From positions 1 through 35,612 of the forward strand of contig DASVES010000223.1 in assembly GCA_036380435.1 (NCBI GenBank): a stretch of 35,612 nucleotides of DNA. Direction: 5' to 3'. The position numbers and the translations under genes are program-made. This document shows positions 7,982 to 15,731 of this stretch, piece by piece. The number at the start of each line of letters is the position of its first letter. The stretch's first letter is position 1. The stretch is from DASQDT01 sp036380435 (GTDB taxonomy: Bacteria; Acidobacteriota; Blastocatellia; Pyrinomonadales; Pyrinomonadaceae). The notes under the pieces were generated by a model. The model did no database searches, was not told where the DNA came from, and worked only from the letters and a program-made list of their open reading frames with translations.

Positions 7982-10402
7982 ATGAGCAAACGATTTCGTA
8001 AATTGACGTGCAGGCTGACGGCGCTCGCCTTGCTGGTGTGTTCTTCCGCGCCGGTCGGCGTGCTGGCTCAACAAACGGCGGGCGCGAGGGCGCGACAGCA
8101 ACAGCAGCAACAACGGCAACAAGGTGAGCGGCGCGAGGAGCCGCAGAAGTTCACCGGCACACTCTTCGGCGGCGACGCCTCGGCCGAGACCCGCGAAGCC
8201 GAGCCGCGCGAAGGGCGCGAGGTTGAGGCGGCGGGTGTCGCCACGCCGGCCGCGCGCGTCGTGAAGAAAGACGTGACGCCGCAGTCATACGTGCGTGTCA
8301 CGCTCAAGCCCGCGCCGCGCTACGAAGAGGCCGCGCTGCATACGGCGACGGCACAGCAGCCGCAGCAGGGACAGCAGACCGCTTCGCCCGCCGCGCCTTC
8401 GGCCAACAACCCGCCGCCCACGCAGGGCGCGCCGGCGCAGGGGCCGCAGACCGCCTCGCCCACGCAGTCGCAGACACAACAATCGGCGAACCCCGCCGCG
8501 CCCGCGCAGGGTCAACAGCAACCCGCACAACCCGCCGTGCCGCCGGCCTCGCCGACACAAGGCGTGTCCACGCAAACACAAGGTGAAGGCACGCAGCCCG
8601 CGCAAGGTCAGCCGGGTCAGCCGCAACAGCCAAGCCCGAACGCTCCCGGCTCGCAGGTGGGCGCGCCGCAGGGGCCGCGCGCGCCCGGCCGTGAGAGTGT
8701 GCCGATGGCCGCGCCCGCCGACGAAGGGCTACAGGTGCCGCAGGTGGCCACGGACTTCCGCTCCGCGGAGGGGCCGTTCCCCGCGCTCGAACGCGTCGGC
8801 GTGCAGATGGGCGACCAGCGCGCACTCTCTCTGCGCGAGGCCATCGAGCTGGCGCTCGCCAACAACAAGGACATCGAGGTCGCGCGCACGAATGTTCGCG
8901 CCGCCGAGTTCGATCTTCAGGCGGCGCGCGGCGTCTACGACCCGCGCTTCCTGACCAACTCCTACTACGAGCGCAGCGAAACTCCGGCCGCGAGTTTCCT
9001 GAGCGGCTCCACTTCGGGCGCAGTCACGCAGTCGGGCTTCTTCAGCAACACTTCGTTTCAGGGGCTCGTGCCGAAGTACGGCGGCGGCTATCGCGTCGAT
9101 TTCGTCTCGAACCGCGTGACGACCGACAACCAGTTCGCCGCGCTCAACCCGCAGTACCCGACCGCGCTCACCTTCAGCTACACGCAGCCCATCCTGCGCG
9201 GCCGCGCCTTCGACCAGAATCGGCGCTTCATCGAGATCGCCAGCCGCAACCTGACGCTCACCGACGCGCAGTTCCGACAGCGCGCCGTCGAGACCATCAC
9301 GCAGGTGCAGCGCGCCTACTGGGATTTGGTCTTCGCCCTGCGCAACCTGCAGATTCAGCGCGACGCCGTGCGCGACGCGCGCGCGCAGCTCGAACACAAC
9401 CGGCGGCTCGTCGTCGAGGGCCTGCTCGCGCCCATCGACGTGGTCGCCGCCGAGGCGCAGGTCTCCGGCTTCGAGCAGAGCGTCTACACGGCGCTCGACG
9501 AGGTGGGCCGCTCCGAAAACGTCTTGAAGAATTTGATTGCCGAGAACCGCGAGGCGGCATTGTGGAACGTCGCGCTCGTCCCGGCCGACCCGGTGGAGCT
9601 GCGTCCGCCAACGGTGGACTTGCAGGCCGCGATGGATTCGGCCCTCAAGAGTCGCCCCGAAATACAGACCTCGGACGTGGCCGCGTCCATCAACGAGGTC
9701 GAACAGCGTTTCGCGCGTGAGCAGGCCAAGCCGCAGATCGACTTCGTCGGCTCATACGGCATCGTCGGACTCGCCGGCACGCTCAACACGTCCGACGCGG
9801 CCAACCCGTTCACGGCTTCGAGCACGCAACTGCGAGAGCGCATCAACCAGCTCGCGGCGGCCGTCAACGGGCTGACGGGCCGCAACGACATCGTGCCCAT
9901 CCCGCCGCCCGCGCCGCAAGTCTTGCCGGACGTGCTCGTCGGCGGCTACGGCCAGTCAATCGCCAACCTCGCCGCCAACCGCTACAACAACTTCCGCGTC
10001 GGCGTCACGGTCAACCTGCCCATCGGCAACCGCACGGCCCGCGCACAGTTGGGCCGCGCGCTCGTCGAGGGCGAGCGCATCGGCACGCAGCGCGAGCAGT
10101 TGGAGCAGCTCATTCAGGTGGACGTGCGCAACTCTCTCCAGACGGTACGCACCGCCGAGTCGCGCCTGCGCGCGGCGGCCTCCGCCCGCTCGGCCTCCGA
10201 GCAGCAGTACGCGAGCGAGAAGCGCAAGTTCGACGCCGGCCAGTCCACCCTCTTCCTCGTCCTCGAACGCCAGACCTCGCTCACCACGGCGCGCGGCAAC
10301 GAGCTGCGCGCGCAGACCGAACTCAACAAAGCAATCGCCGAGCTGCAACGCGCCACCGGCAACGCCCTCGAAGCCAACCGCGTCGAGGTGCGTGTGCGCT
10401 AA
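7982..10402 (+). CDS. TolC-like outer-membrane efflux factor with long Gln/Pro-rich N-terminal extension
   Basis: This is an 806-aa protein against the usual 430-550. Residues 1-29 are a signal peptide (ALALLVCSSAPVGVLAQ). Residues 35-240 are low complexity: a run of Gln near 38-50, then Q/P/A/T-rich sequence from about 120 to 240. The OEP region starts near 280 (LSLREAIELALANNKDIEVA) and contains two OEP repeats with long helices (VETITQVQRAYWDLVFALRN; LEQLIQVDVRNSLQTVRTAE) ending in AIAELQRATGNAL. The trimeric channel should span outer membrane and periplasm and dock on the adaptor at 2906. The extension may cross peptidoglycan or be disordered; no known domain is visible in it. There is no convincing Shine-Dalgarno before ATG 7982. 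Confidence 0.88.
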   Translation: MSKRFRKLTCRLTALALLVCSSAPVGVLAQQTAGARARQQQQQQRQQGERREEPQKFTGTLFGGDASAETREAEPREGREVEAAGVATPAARVVKKDVTPQSYVRVTLKPAPRYEEAALHTATAQQPQQGQQTASPAAPSANNPPPTQGAPAQGPQTASPTQSQTQQSANPAAPAQGQQQPAQPAVPPASPTQGVSTQTQGEGTQPAQGQPGQPQQPSPNAPGSQVGAPQGPRAPGRESVPMAAPADEGLQVPQVATDFRSAEGPFPALERVGVQMGDQRALSLREAIELALANNKDIEVARTNVRAAEFDLQAARGVYDPRFLTNSYYERSETPAASFLSGSTSGAVTQSGFFSNTSFQGLVPKYGGGYRVDFVSNRVTTDNQFAALNPQYPTALTFSYTQPILRGRAFDQNRRFIEIASRNLTLTDAQFRQRAVETITQVQRAYWDLVFALRNLQIQRDAVRDARAQLEHNRRLVVEGLLAPIDVVAAEAQVSGFEQSVYTALDEVGRSENVLKNLIAENREAALWNVALVPADPVELRPPTVDLQAAMDSALKSRPEIQTSDVAASINEVEQRFAREQAKPQIDFVGSYGIVGLAGTLNTSDAANPFTASSTQLRERINQLAAAVNGLTGRNDIVPIPPPAPQVLPDVLVGGYGQSIANLAANRYNNFRVGVTVNLPIGNRTARAQLGRALVEGERIGTQREQLEQLIQVDVRNSLQTVRTAESRLRAAASARSASEQQYASEKRKFDAGQSTLFLVLERQTSLTTARGNELRAQTELNKAIAELQRATGNALEANRVEVRVR

Positions 10403-10420
10403 CGCCGGCGCTCGGCGTTT
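10401..10420 (+). terminator. Short hairpin at the end of the TolC-like gene
   Basis: AACGCCG (10401-10407) and CGGCGTT (10413-10419) form a perfect 7-bp stem with a GCGCT loop, starting inside the TAA stop codon. Only three T residues follow, so it is at best a weak intrinsic terminator or an RNA 3'-end protector. Confidence 0.35.
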
Positions 10421-10437
10421 ATCGGAGGCGCGTCTGG

Positions 10438-10800
10438 ATGGAAGCGCAACGGGCGGAGATTCTCAATCGACTTTCGGCGCACGGGTGGAGCGTTCGCTGC
10501 GTGGACGACTATGAGCTTGAGTGGTGGGCCGACGAGATGTGGCTACTCGAATCGACTTGGTCTCCGGCCGGCGGCCGTGCGTGGGTCACGTTTCTTGTAG
10601 ACCCGCAGACTTCAGATGTGGCAAATCGGCGGAAGGGTAAGGGCGTGTGGGCGTTGTTGGCGTCGCCCGAAAAGCCGACCCGGTGGCAGGCGTCGGAAGG
10701 GGAGTTCTCGCTGGGTCTCGGGCGCGGCTGGGAAGATGAGTTACCCGCGCTCCTTGAGTATCTGGACGCCGTCCGCGCGGGGAGTCGTCAGGATGCCTGA
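10438..10800 (+). CDS. Hypothetical protein, Trp-rich, about 120 aa
   Basis: This is a 120-aa soluble protein with no signal peptide. ATG 10438 has GGAGG about 10 nt upstream. The centre is unusually Trp-rich (YELEWWADEMWLLESTWSP), followed by WVTFLVDPQ and the C-terminal helix ELPALLEYLDAVRAG. The alternation of short strands with a final helix suggests a small alpha/beta fold. I do not recognise the family. It overlaps the next gene by 8 nt, so the two are probably translated together, and it follows the efflux operon by 35 nt. Confidence 0.7.
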   Translation: MEAQRAEILNRLSAHGWSVRCVDDYELEWWADEMWLLESTWSPAGGRAWVTFLVDPQTSDVANRRKGKGVWALLASPEKPTRWQASEGEFSLGLGRGWEDELPALLEYLDAVRAGSRQDA

Positions 10801-11296
10801 GTCGTTCAGCACGAAGCTCCTGCGCTGGAAGTTCAACCTCTTCCCGGCCTACCGCGGGACGGGCGGCCGCATCACTTACATCGCGGCGGACTTGCGCGAG
10901 GTGCGCGTCCGGCTGCCGCTCAACTGGCGGACGCGCAACTACGTGGGCACCATCTTCGGCGGGAGCCTCTACGCCGCCGTCGATCCCATCTACATGCTCA
11001 TGCTCATCTGGGCGCTCGGCCCTGGCTACGTCGTCTGGGACAAGGCCGCCTCCGTGCGCTTCAAGCTTCCGGGCCGCTCGACGCTCCACGCGCACTTCCG
11101 CCTTGATGAAGACGAACTGCGGGCCATCCAGTCTGAGTTGGAGAACGCGCGCTCGATTAACCGCGTCTACAGCGTCGATCTCAAGGACGCCGAAGGCAAG
11201 GTTCACGCGACGGTCGAGAAGACCATCTACATTCGTCGCCGGGACGCGGGCAGTAAATCGAAGGACACGGGCGGCCGTGCCGGCGAGTGCTACTGA
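10793..11296 (+). CDS. DUF4442 hotdog-fold (thioesterase-like) protein
   Basis: This is a 167-aa protein. The frame is open further upstream, but ATG 10793 overlaps the previous stop (TGA 10798-10800) and has GGGGAG just upstream, giving the canonical start MPESFSTKLLRWKFNLFPAY. Hotdog features: the core around RNYVGTIFGGSLYAAVDPIY (about residues 44-63), where the helix following a GG turn is typical, then strands carrying VVWDKAASVRFKLPG and VHATVEKTIYIRRR. DUF4442 proteins are PaaI-like hotdog relatives whose substrates are mostly unknown; acyl-CoA hydrolysis is only a family-level guess. Its stop overlaps the tail of the convergent EEP gene by 7 nt, so transcription from both sides collides here. 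Confidence 0.75.
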   Translation: MPESFSTKLLRWKFNLFPAYRGTGGRITYIAADLREVRVRLPLNWRTRNYVGTIFGGSLYAAVDPIYMLMLIWALGPGYVVWDKAASVRFKLPGRSTLHAHFRLDEDELRAIQSELENARSINRVYSVDLKDAEGKVHATVEKTIYIRRRDAGSKSKDTGGRAGECY

Positions 11297-12387
11297 GTCG
11301 AGGGCGTTGTCTTCGCCGTCTTCTCCAGCCGCGCCCTGACCCACAGCGGCCAGTGGTCGGAGAGACCGACCTTCTTGTCGATGCCGTGGCCGGCGCTCGT
11401 GAGGCCGCGCAACCAGACCCAGTCGAGCTTGAAGTCGAAGAAGACGACCTTGAAGGTCGCGTCTTCGTCACGGAAGGGCGTGGCGAAGCCGGCCTCGGTG
11501 AAGAGCTTGCGCGCGGCGCGCACGTCCTTGTCCTTGATGGTGTTGAAGTCGCCGGTCACGACGACGTGTTGAATCTTCGGGTGGCGGCGGAGATCATCGA
11601 GCACGATGCGCCAGTGATCGACTTTCTTCTCGACCGGCATGCGCGTCTCGGCGTGGACGGAGTAGAAGCGCACGTCGTCGCGGCCGATGCGGACGGTCGC
11701 CCCGATCCCGGCGCGACGCCGGCGGTTCGGCCCCTCGTGCGGCAGCACCAGACGCTCCACGTCGGAGAGCGGGTACGGGCTGAGGATGGCGACGCCCGTC
11801 TCCTCCTCCGGCTCCTTCTTCGGCGGCTTCGCGCCGTCCTTCGGCGGCGGCGGCGGCGCGGCCCACGCGTAGTGCATGCCGAGCGCCTCGGCCAGAAGAC
11901 GGGGCGTGTTGGCACGCCCGGTGCGCTCCTTGTTGCGGTCAACTTCCTGTAAGCCGATGAGCGCGGCCCCGCCGATTTCGGGGTCGTCCTTCAAAAGCCG
12001 AATCAACTCCTGCAAGTCTTCGCCGTCGCGGTAACGGATGTTGTAGGAGACGATCTTGATCTCCGCAGGTTCGGCCGGCGGCGCGACGAGCTTGCGCGCG
12101 CTCCCGACTTCGAGGAGCGAAGCATCGGCGGCGCGCTCGTCCGACTCGGAAGGCGAGGGCGGTGTGCCGTGCGCGGAGGGCAATAAGAAGACGGCGATGA
12201 CGAGAACAGACAGCAGCAGGCCGAGCGCGACGCAACGCCGACGCACTGCCGACGGTAGGGACACGCGCGCGCCCGCCGAAGTCGTCACGGACTGTGTGCG
12301 GCCAGATATAGACGACAGACTTTCGTCCTGCCGACTTCTGACTTCTGACTTCTGACTTCTGACTCCTGTTTCTCGTTCTTCGCTCAA
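11290..12387 (-). CDS. Endonuclease/exonuclease/phosphatase (EEP)-family metal-dependent hydrolase, membrane-anchored or secreted
   Basis: This is a 365-aa protein starting at TTG 12387. The start is supported by AAGGAG with a 7-nt spacer and by overlap with the lipid-kinase stop (TGA 12384-12386). Residues 50-75 are a hydrophobic signal anchor (CVALGLLLSVLVIAVFLLPS). EEP motifs in order: IVSYNIRYRDGED; ALIGLQEVDRN (metal-binding Glu); TGVAILSPYPL; FYSVHAETRMP; VVVTGDFNTI (catalytic Asp/Asn); LDWVWLRG; and LSDHWPLWV (Asp-His). These fit a DNase I-like phosphodiesterase or phosphatase; the substrate could be phospholipid, nucleotide or nucleic acid. A Pro/Lys insert (about 183-200) is unusual. 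Residues 8-19 (GVRSQKSEVRSR) are encoded by a heptamer repeat. Confidence 0.85.
   Translation of the reverse strand: MSEERETGVRSQKSEVRSRQDESLSSISGRTQSVTTSAGARVSLPSAVRRRCVALGLLLSVLVIAVFLLPSAHGTPPSPSESDERAADASLLEVGSARKLVAPPAEPAEIKIVSYNIRYRDGEDLQELIRLLKDDPEIGGAALIGLQEVDRNKERTGRANTPRLLAEALGMHYAWAAPPPPPKDGAKPPKKEPEEETGVAILSPYPLSDVERLVLPHEGPNRRRRAGIGATVRIGRDDVRFYSVHAETRMPVEKKVDHWRIVLDDLRRHPKIQHVVVTGDFNTIKDKDVRAARKLFTEAGFATPFRDEDATFKVVFFDFKLDWVWLRGLTSAGHGIDKKVGLSDHWPLWVRARLEKTAKTTPSTQ
12333..12367. repeat. Heptanucleotide tandem repeat (unit GACTTCT), copy B, inside a coding region
   Basis: Four exact tandem copies of GACTTCT (12333-12360) and one variant (GACTCCT, 12361-12367) make 35 bp. Unlike the other loci I see no inverted partner arm nearby. 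It lies in the N-terminal coding part of the EEP gene, before the signal anchor. Seven is not a multiple of three, so the translated repeat cycles through all frames and gives VRSQKSEVRS. Confidence 0.9.
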
Positions 12388-13328
12388 GATGATTCTCCTT
12401 GCGTCGTGTAGGGCGCATCGCCCGCGAGGAAGCGTGCGGCGCGCGCTTCGACCCGATAGCGGCAGCGATCTGTCTCCAGCACCTCGCCGTCGGTGTTGAC
12501 CTTCACAGCGCGGTCGAAGTCGATCTCGACCTCGCGCGCGCGCAGATAGATGACGCGCTCGTCCTCGACGTGTTCGCCCGAGGCGATGCTCGTCAGCAGT
12601 CCGATAAACTCCAGCGTCGGCATCGCCTCGACGATACAGAGGTCGAGCAGCCCGTCGTCGATGAGCGCGTCGGGCGCGATGGGTCGGCCGCCCCCGACCA
12701 TGCGTGAGTTACACGCGGCGAACATCTGCACCTGCATCTCCCTCTCGAACGCGCCGGCCCCGTCGTCGCCGATGCCGCGGGCGCGCACGCGGGCGTGCGG
12801 CGGCTCATAGTCGAAGAGCACCTGCGCCCCGCCGATGAGATAGGCGAGCTTGCCGGCCAGGCTCTTGAGCGCGGGATCGACGGCGTCCGAGACCTCGGCG
12901 ATGAAGCCGCCGGCCGAGACGTTGACGAAGCGTCGCTCGCCCAACGCGCCCACGTCCACGCGCACTTCGCGTCCTTCGAGCAAAACGTCAACGGCCTCTT
13001 CCACACTCTCCGGGATGCCGAGCGCGCGTGCGAAGTCGTTGCCCGTGCCCAGCGGGATGAGGCCGAAGACCACGCTTTCGAGCGCGCCGGGGACGCCCGC
13101 CACGCCGTTGAGCGCCTCGTTCAATGTCCCGTCGCCGCCCGCCACGAACAGTTGTTCGTAGCCCGCGCCGACTGCCTCGCTGGCCGCGCGCGCCGCGTCG
13201 CCCTGCGCGACCGTCATCACGATGTCCATCTCGCCCACGCCCGCGCGCAGCCGCTCGTTAATCACCCGCAACTGCTCCGGCGCCTCGTCCGTCCCCGAGA
13301 CCGGGTTAACAATCAAACGCGATTTCAT
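12384..13328 (-). CDS. Diacylglycerol kinase-family lipid kinase (YegS/DgkB-like)
   Basis: This is a 314-aa protein. ATG 13328 (MKSRLIVNPVSGT) has AAGGGGG about 8 nt upstream; the frame continues open upstream through a structured repeat, but that part is not coding-like. DAGK catalytic-domain motifs: VNPVSG near residue 7; AGGDGTLNEALNG (GGDGT at 64-68, nucleotide binding); and IPLGTGNDFARALG (94-100). The C-terminal beta domain has VNVSAGGFIAEVSD, then NSRMVGGGRPIAPDALIDDG and LLDLCIV. Family members phosphorylate diacylglycerol or related lipids with ATP at the membrane. The downstream EEP gene overlaps its stop, so they form a coupled pair; a linked role in lipid phosphate metabolism is inference. 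Confidence 0.9.
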   Translation of the reverse strand: MKSRLIVNPVSGTDEAPEQLRVINERLRAGVGEMDIVMTVAQGDAARAASEAVGAGYEQLFVAGGDGTLNEALNGVAGVPGALESVVFGLIPLGTGNDFARALGIPESVEEAVDVLLEGREVRVDVGALGERRFVNVSAGGFIAEVSDAVDPALKSLAGKLAYLIGGAQVLFDYEPPHARVRARGIGDDGAGAFEREMQVQMFAACNSRMVGGGRPIAPDALIDDGLLDLCIVEAMPTLEFIGLLTSIASGEHVEDERVIYLRAREVEIDFDRAVKVNTDGEVLETDRCRYRVEARAARFLAGDAPYTTQGESS

Positions 13329-13354
13329 TAATAGCCCCCTTGTCCGTGTTCTCA

Positions 13355-13518
13355 GCCGCGAAGCGGCGGCGAGAAGGTAGCCAGACGTGGAACGTCTGGA
13401 ACAGACCGACAGCCCGACCCGCGCCTTGAAGAGGCGCGCAGACTCCGGCGCCCCTTCAGGGCGCGCAAGGCTCGCCCCATCGCCGCCTCTGGCTACCTTC
13501 TCGCTGCGCCTCCGGCGC
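13355..13518. repeat. Multi-hairpin structured intergenic element
   Basis: A perfect 17-bp outer stem pairs 13369-13385 with 13488-13504 (core GAGAAGGTAGCCAGA against TCTGGCTACCTTCTC). Outside it are two flanking hairpins, GCCGC-GAA-GCGGC (13355-13367) and GCGCC-TCC-GGCGC (13506-13518). Inside are CAGACGT-GGA-ACGTCTG (13382-13398, sharing bases with the outer stem), GCGCC-TTGAAGA-GGCGC (about 13421-13437) and GCGCCC-CTTCA-GGGCGC (13448-13464). It fills the gap between the MBL-fold gene and the lipid kinase. It may be a REP/MITE-type mobile repeat or a structured leader; no second copy is in this window. Confidence 0.65.
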
Positions 13519-13562
13519 AAAGCCAACGAGTTGTCAAACCGCTTCTGACCACTGACGGCCTT

Positions 13563-14333
13563 TCACACCTCCAGCCTTAGCCCGTCGCGCGCCTCAATCG
13601 TCTCGCCGTCCCAGAATTTCGCGGCCTCGGCGGCGAGGTCGAGGTCGTCCCACTCGGGGTAGAGATGCGAGAGCACGAGCCGGCCGGGCGCGGCGCGGCG
13701 CGCGAGTCGTATCGCCTCCTCAAGTATGAGGTGCGTCTCCAGAGGCTTCGCGCGGAAGAAAGAGCACTCCAGGAGAAAGAGTTTTACGCCGCGGGCGAAG
13801 TCGGCAACCGCGTCGGCGTAGCCCGTGTCGGAAGTGTAAGCAAGCGACGCGCCGTCGGCGGCCGTTTCTTCGAGACGCAGCGCGAGGCTTTCGCTTGAGT
13901 GCGGCGTCGAGAACGTGGCGGCCCCGACGCCCGGCAGAATCTCGAACTCGGCGCGCGGGGCCACCTCGCGCACTTCGACGGGGAAGGGCTGCTCGAAGAG
14001 TTTGTAATTGCCCGCGCCGTCGAACGTCTCCAAAAGTTTTCTGGCGCCGTGGGGGCCGAAGATGTGGAGCGGCTTGCGGCGCGCGCGCGTCTGCGGGGCG
14101 TGCTTCGTCCCGAAGAGAAAGGGGGCGAGGCCGCCGACGTGGTCGAGGTGGAAGTGGCTGACCCAGACGGCGTCGAGGCCCGGCCAGTCAAGCCCCTCCT
14201 CGGCGGCGCGGTGGAAGGCCGTCGCGCTCGGGTCGAGCAGCAGTGTGCCGCCCCGCGTCTCCAGCCAGTGTGCGGAAGAGGAGCGGCGCGGGTGCGGGAC
14301 AGCCGTGCCCGAGCCGAGTACCGTCAGCTTCAT
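13563..14333 (-). CDS. Metallo-beta-lactamase-fold hydrolase (RNase Z-like subfamily)
   Basis: This is a 256-aa protein. ATG 14333 (MKLTVLGSGTAVPHPRR) has AAGGA about 10 nt upstream and is preferred over a GTG at 14363. The MBL metal site is clear: SHFHLDHVGG gives HxHxDH (H60, H62, D64, H65); later ligands are likely His in TFSTPHSSES, Asp in AYTSDTGY and His in LVLSHLYPEW. The GSGTAVPHPRRSSS start and the LLLECSFF segment resemble tRNase Z/arylsulfatase-type MBL proteins. An exosite arm for tRNA binding is not obvious, so tRNA processing should not be assumed. It is the first gene of a leftward group ahead of the lipid kinase. Substrate is unknown. Confidence 0.85.
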   Translation of the reverse strand: MKLTVLGSGTAVPHPRRSSSAHWLETRGGTLLLDPSATAFHRAAEEGLDWPGLDAVWVSHFHLDHVGGLAPFLFGTKHAPQTRARRKPLHIFGPHGARKLLETFDGAGNYKLFEQPFPVEVREVAPRAEFEILPGVGAATFSTPHSSESLALRLEETAADGASLAYTSDTGYADAVADFARGVKLFLLECSFFRAKPLETHLILEEAIRLARRAAPGRLVLSHLYPEWDDLDLAAEAAKFWDGETIEARDGLRLEV

Positions 14334-14502
14334 CGAGATTAGTCCTTCAGGGGGAAAGCGCACGTTGAGGCTACCACACTCGCGCTCCCGCGCGTCAACG
14401 CCCGCTTGACCAGCCGACGGCGCTTGCGCTACATCTTCACCTGAAGTTCGCCGAGAAGCCGAGCCACGAGCGCCGGAGGGACGAGGCGGCCTCTTTACCG
14501 AA

Positions 14503-15060
14503 ATGCACGGCGTTGTTTCACTGCTGGACGACGAGCACTACCGCTTGGTCGAAGACGTTTGGGCGGAGCTGTCACGCAAGTTCGGCGTGCACGGCATCTA
14601 CTCGACGCCGTTCCCGCACTTCACCTATCAGGTCTCCGAGGAGTACGACACGAAGACGGTCGAGTCGGCGTTGCGCGCGGTGGCCGAAGCGAGCACGCCC
14701 TTCCGTGTCAGAACGGCGGGCCTCGGCGTCTTCTGCGCCGCGCGTCCCGTGCTCCACGTCCCCGTGGTGCGCTCCCCGGAGCTTGAGAGGTTCCACGACG
14801 AGGTGTGGCGCGTACTGGGGCGTCCGCCCGCGGGCGAGGTGGCCCGCTTCTACGACTCACAGATGTGGGTGCCGCACGTCACGCTCGCGCAGGGCGACAT
14901 CGACTCCGAGCGTCTGGGCGAGATCGTGCGGGTGCTGGCGGCGCGCAGCTTCCACTGGGAGATGGAGGTCAACAACCTCTCGCTCATCTACGACACCGGC
15001 ACGGAGCAGGGACTCCGCTGCCGCTTCAACTTCGGCAACGGGCGCGGGGCTGTTGCGTGA
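14503..15060 (+). CDS. 2H phosphoesterase-superfamily protein (2'-5' RNA ligase/LigT-like)
   Basis: This is a 185-aa protein with no signal peptide. The two HxT motifs that define the 2H superfamily are present: HFT in FPHFTYQV (H39, T41) and HVT in WVPHVTLAQ (H125, T127), spaced as expected for a pseudo-symmetric fold. The length matches LigT/CPDase proteins (170-200 aa). The family acts on 2'-5' phosphodiester or 2',3'-cyclic phosphate ends of RNA or nucleotides; the physiological substrate here is unknown. There is only a weak purine-rich stretch before ATG 14503, but the start matches the family N-terminus (MHGVVSLLDDEHY). It is followed after 89 nt by zapA in the same direction. Confidence 0.85.
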   Translation: MHGVVSLLDDEHYRLVEDVWAELSRKFGVHGIYSTPFPHFTYQVSEEYDTKTVESALRAVAEASTPFRVRTAGLGVFCAARPVLHVPVVRSPELERFHDEVWRVLGRPPAGEVARFYDSQMWVPHVTLAQGDIDSERLGEIVRVLAARSFHWEMEVNNLSLIYDTGTEQGLRCRFNFGNGRGAVA

Positions 15061-15149
15061 GACCGGGACGGCCGTCGCGCGTTCACGCCGCGTCTTTCCC
15101 TGATCTTCAACGGGCGACCGGGAGAGCGCGCCGAGGTGGGAAACTTCAA

Positions 15150-15701
15150 ATGAGTAACGAAGACGACAGGGAAGGCGCCGCCGCGTTGCCGGTGCAGGTT
15201 TACATCTTCAATCAGACTTACAACCTGCGCTCGGGCAGCGATGAGGAATACGTCCGCCGTGTGGCGCAACGCGTCGATGAGCGGATGCGACAGATTTCCT
15301 CCATGGCCCCGTACCACGACCCGATGAGGGTCGCCGTGCTGGCCGCGCTGCACATGGCCGACGAGCTGGAGCAGTCGAGGGAGACGGCGCAGGAGCCGGA
15401 GGACGCGCGGCCGGAAGAAGAAGAAACCGCCGCCTCGGCAGCGGCGACGGCCGGGAGCGCGCCCGATGCTCGTGCGGGTCTTGAGGGCGCTTCCTCCTGG
15501 TTCGAGAGCGTCTTCGATTCGGAGTTCACCGGCAACCGCAGCAGCGGCGAGCGTCTGAGCGACCGCGTCTCCGAACGACTCCAGACGCGCCGGCAGGAGC
15601 GACGCCGCCCCATCGTCATCGACGCCGACGACACAGACGGCACGCCGGCCACCGACCGTCGTGCCGACGCCGGCCCACGCGATAATCAGTCACGCGATTA
15701 A
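15150..15701 (+). CDS. zapA: Cell division protein ZapA-like with long acidic C-terminus
   Basis: This is a 183-aa protein. The frame is open further upstream, but ATG 15150 has GAGGTGGG (15133-15140) 9 nt before it and gives a proper start. Residues 14-75 match ZapA: VQVYIFNQTYNLRSGSDEEY, then the helix VRRVAQRVDERMRQIS, then the DPMRVAVLAALHMADELEQS coiled coil. ZapA dimers or tetramers bind FtsZ and bundle protofilaments at the division ring. Canonical ZapA is about 90-110 aa; here residues 80-183 add an acidic, Ala/Glu-rich and Arg-rich tail with no recognisable domain, likely disordered. The gene symbol is assigned from the N-terminal domain only. Confidence 0.8.
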   Translation: MSNEDDREGAAALPVQVYIFNQTYNLRSGSDEEYVRRVAQRVDERMRQISSMAPYHDPMRVAVLAALHMADELEQSRETAQEPEDARPEEEETAASAAATAGSAPDARAGLEGASSWFESVFDSEFTGNRSSGERLSDRVSERLQTRRQERRRPIVIDADDTDGTPATDRRADAGPRDNQSRD

Positions 15702-15731
15702 GTTTGATTTGAAGTCTTCCGACCTTTGTCT

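Noticed and set aside
12333..12367. Repeat arrays considered as CRISPR
   Set aside because: Units are 7 bp in direct contact without spacers; no cas genes are present.
13329..13526. N-terminal extension of the lipid kinase frame
   Set aside because: It reads through the multi-hairpin element, gives Arg-rich sequence and lacks a ribosome site, whereas ATG 13328 has AAGGGGG and the family start.
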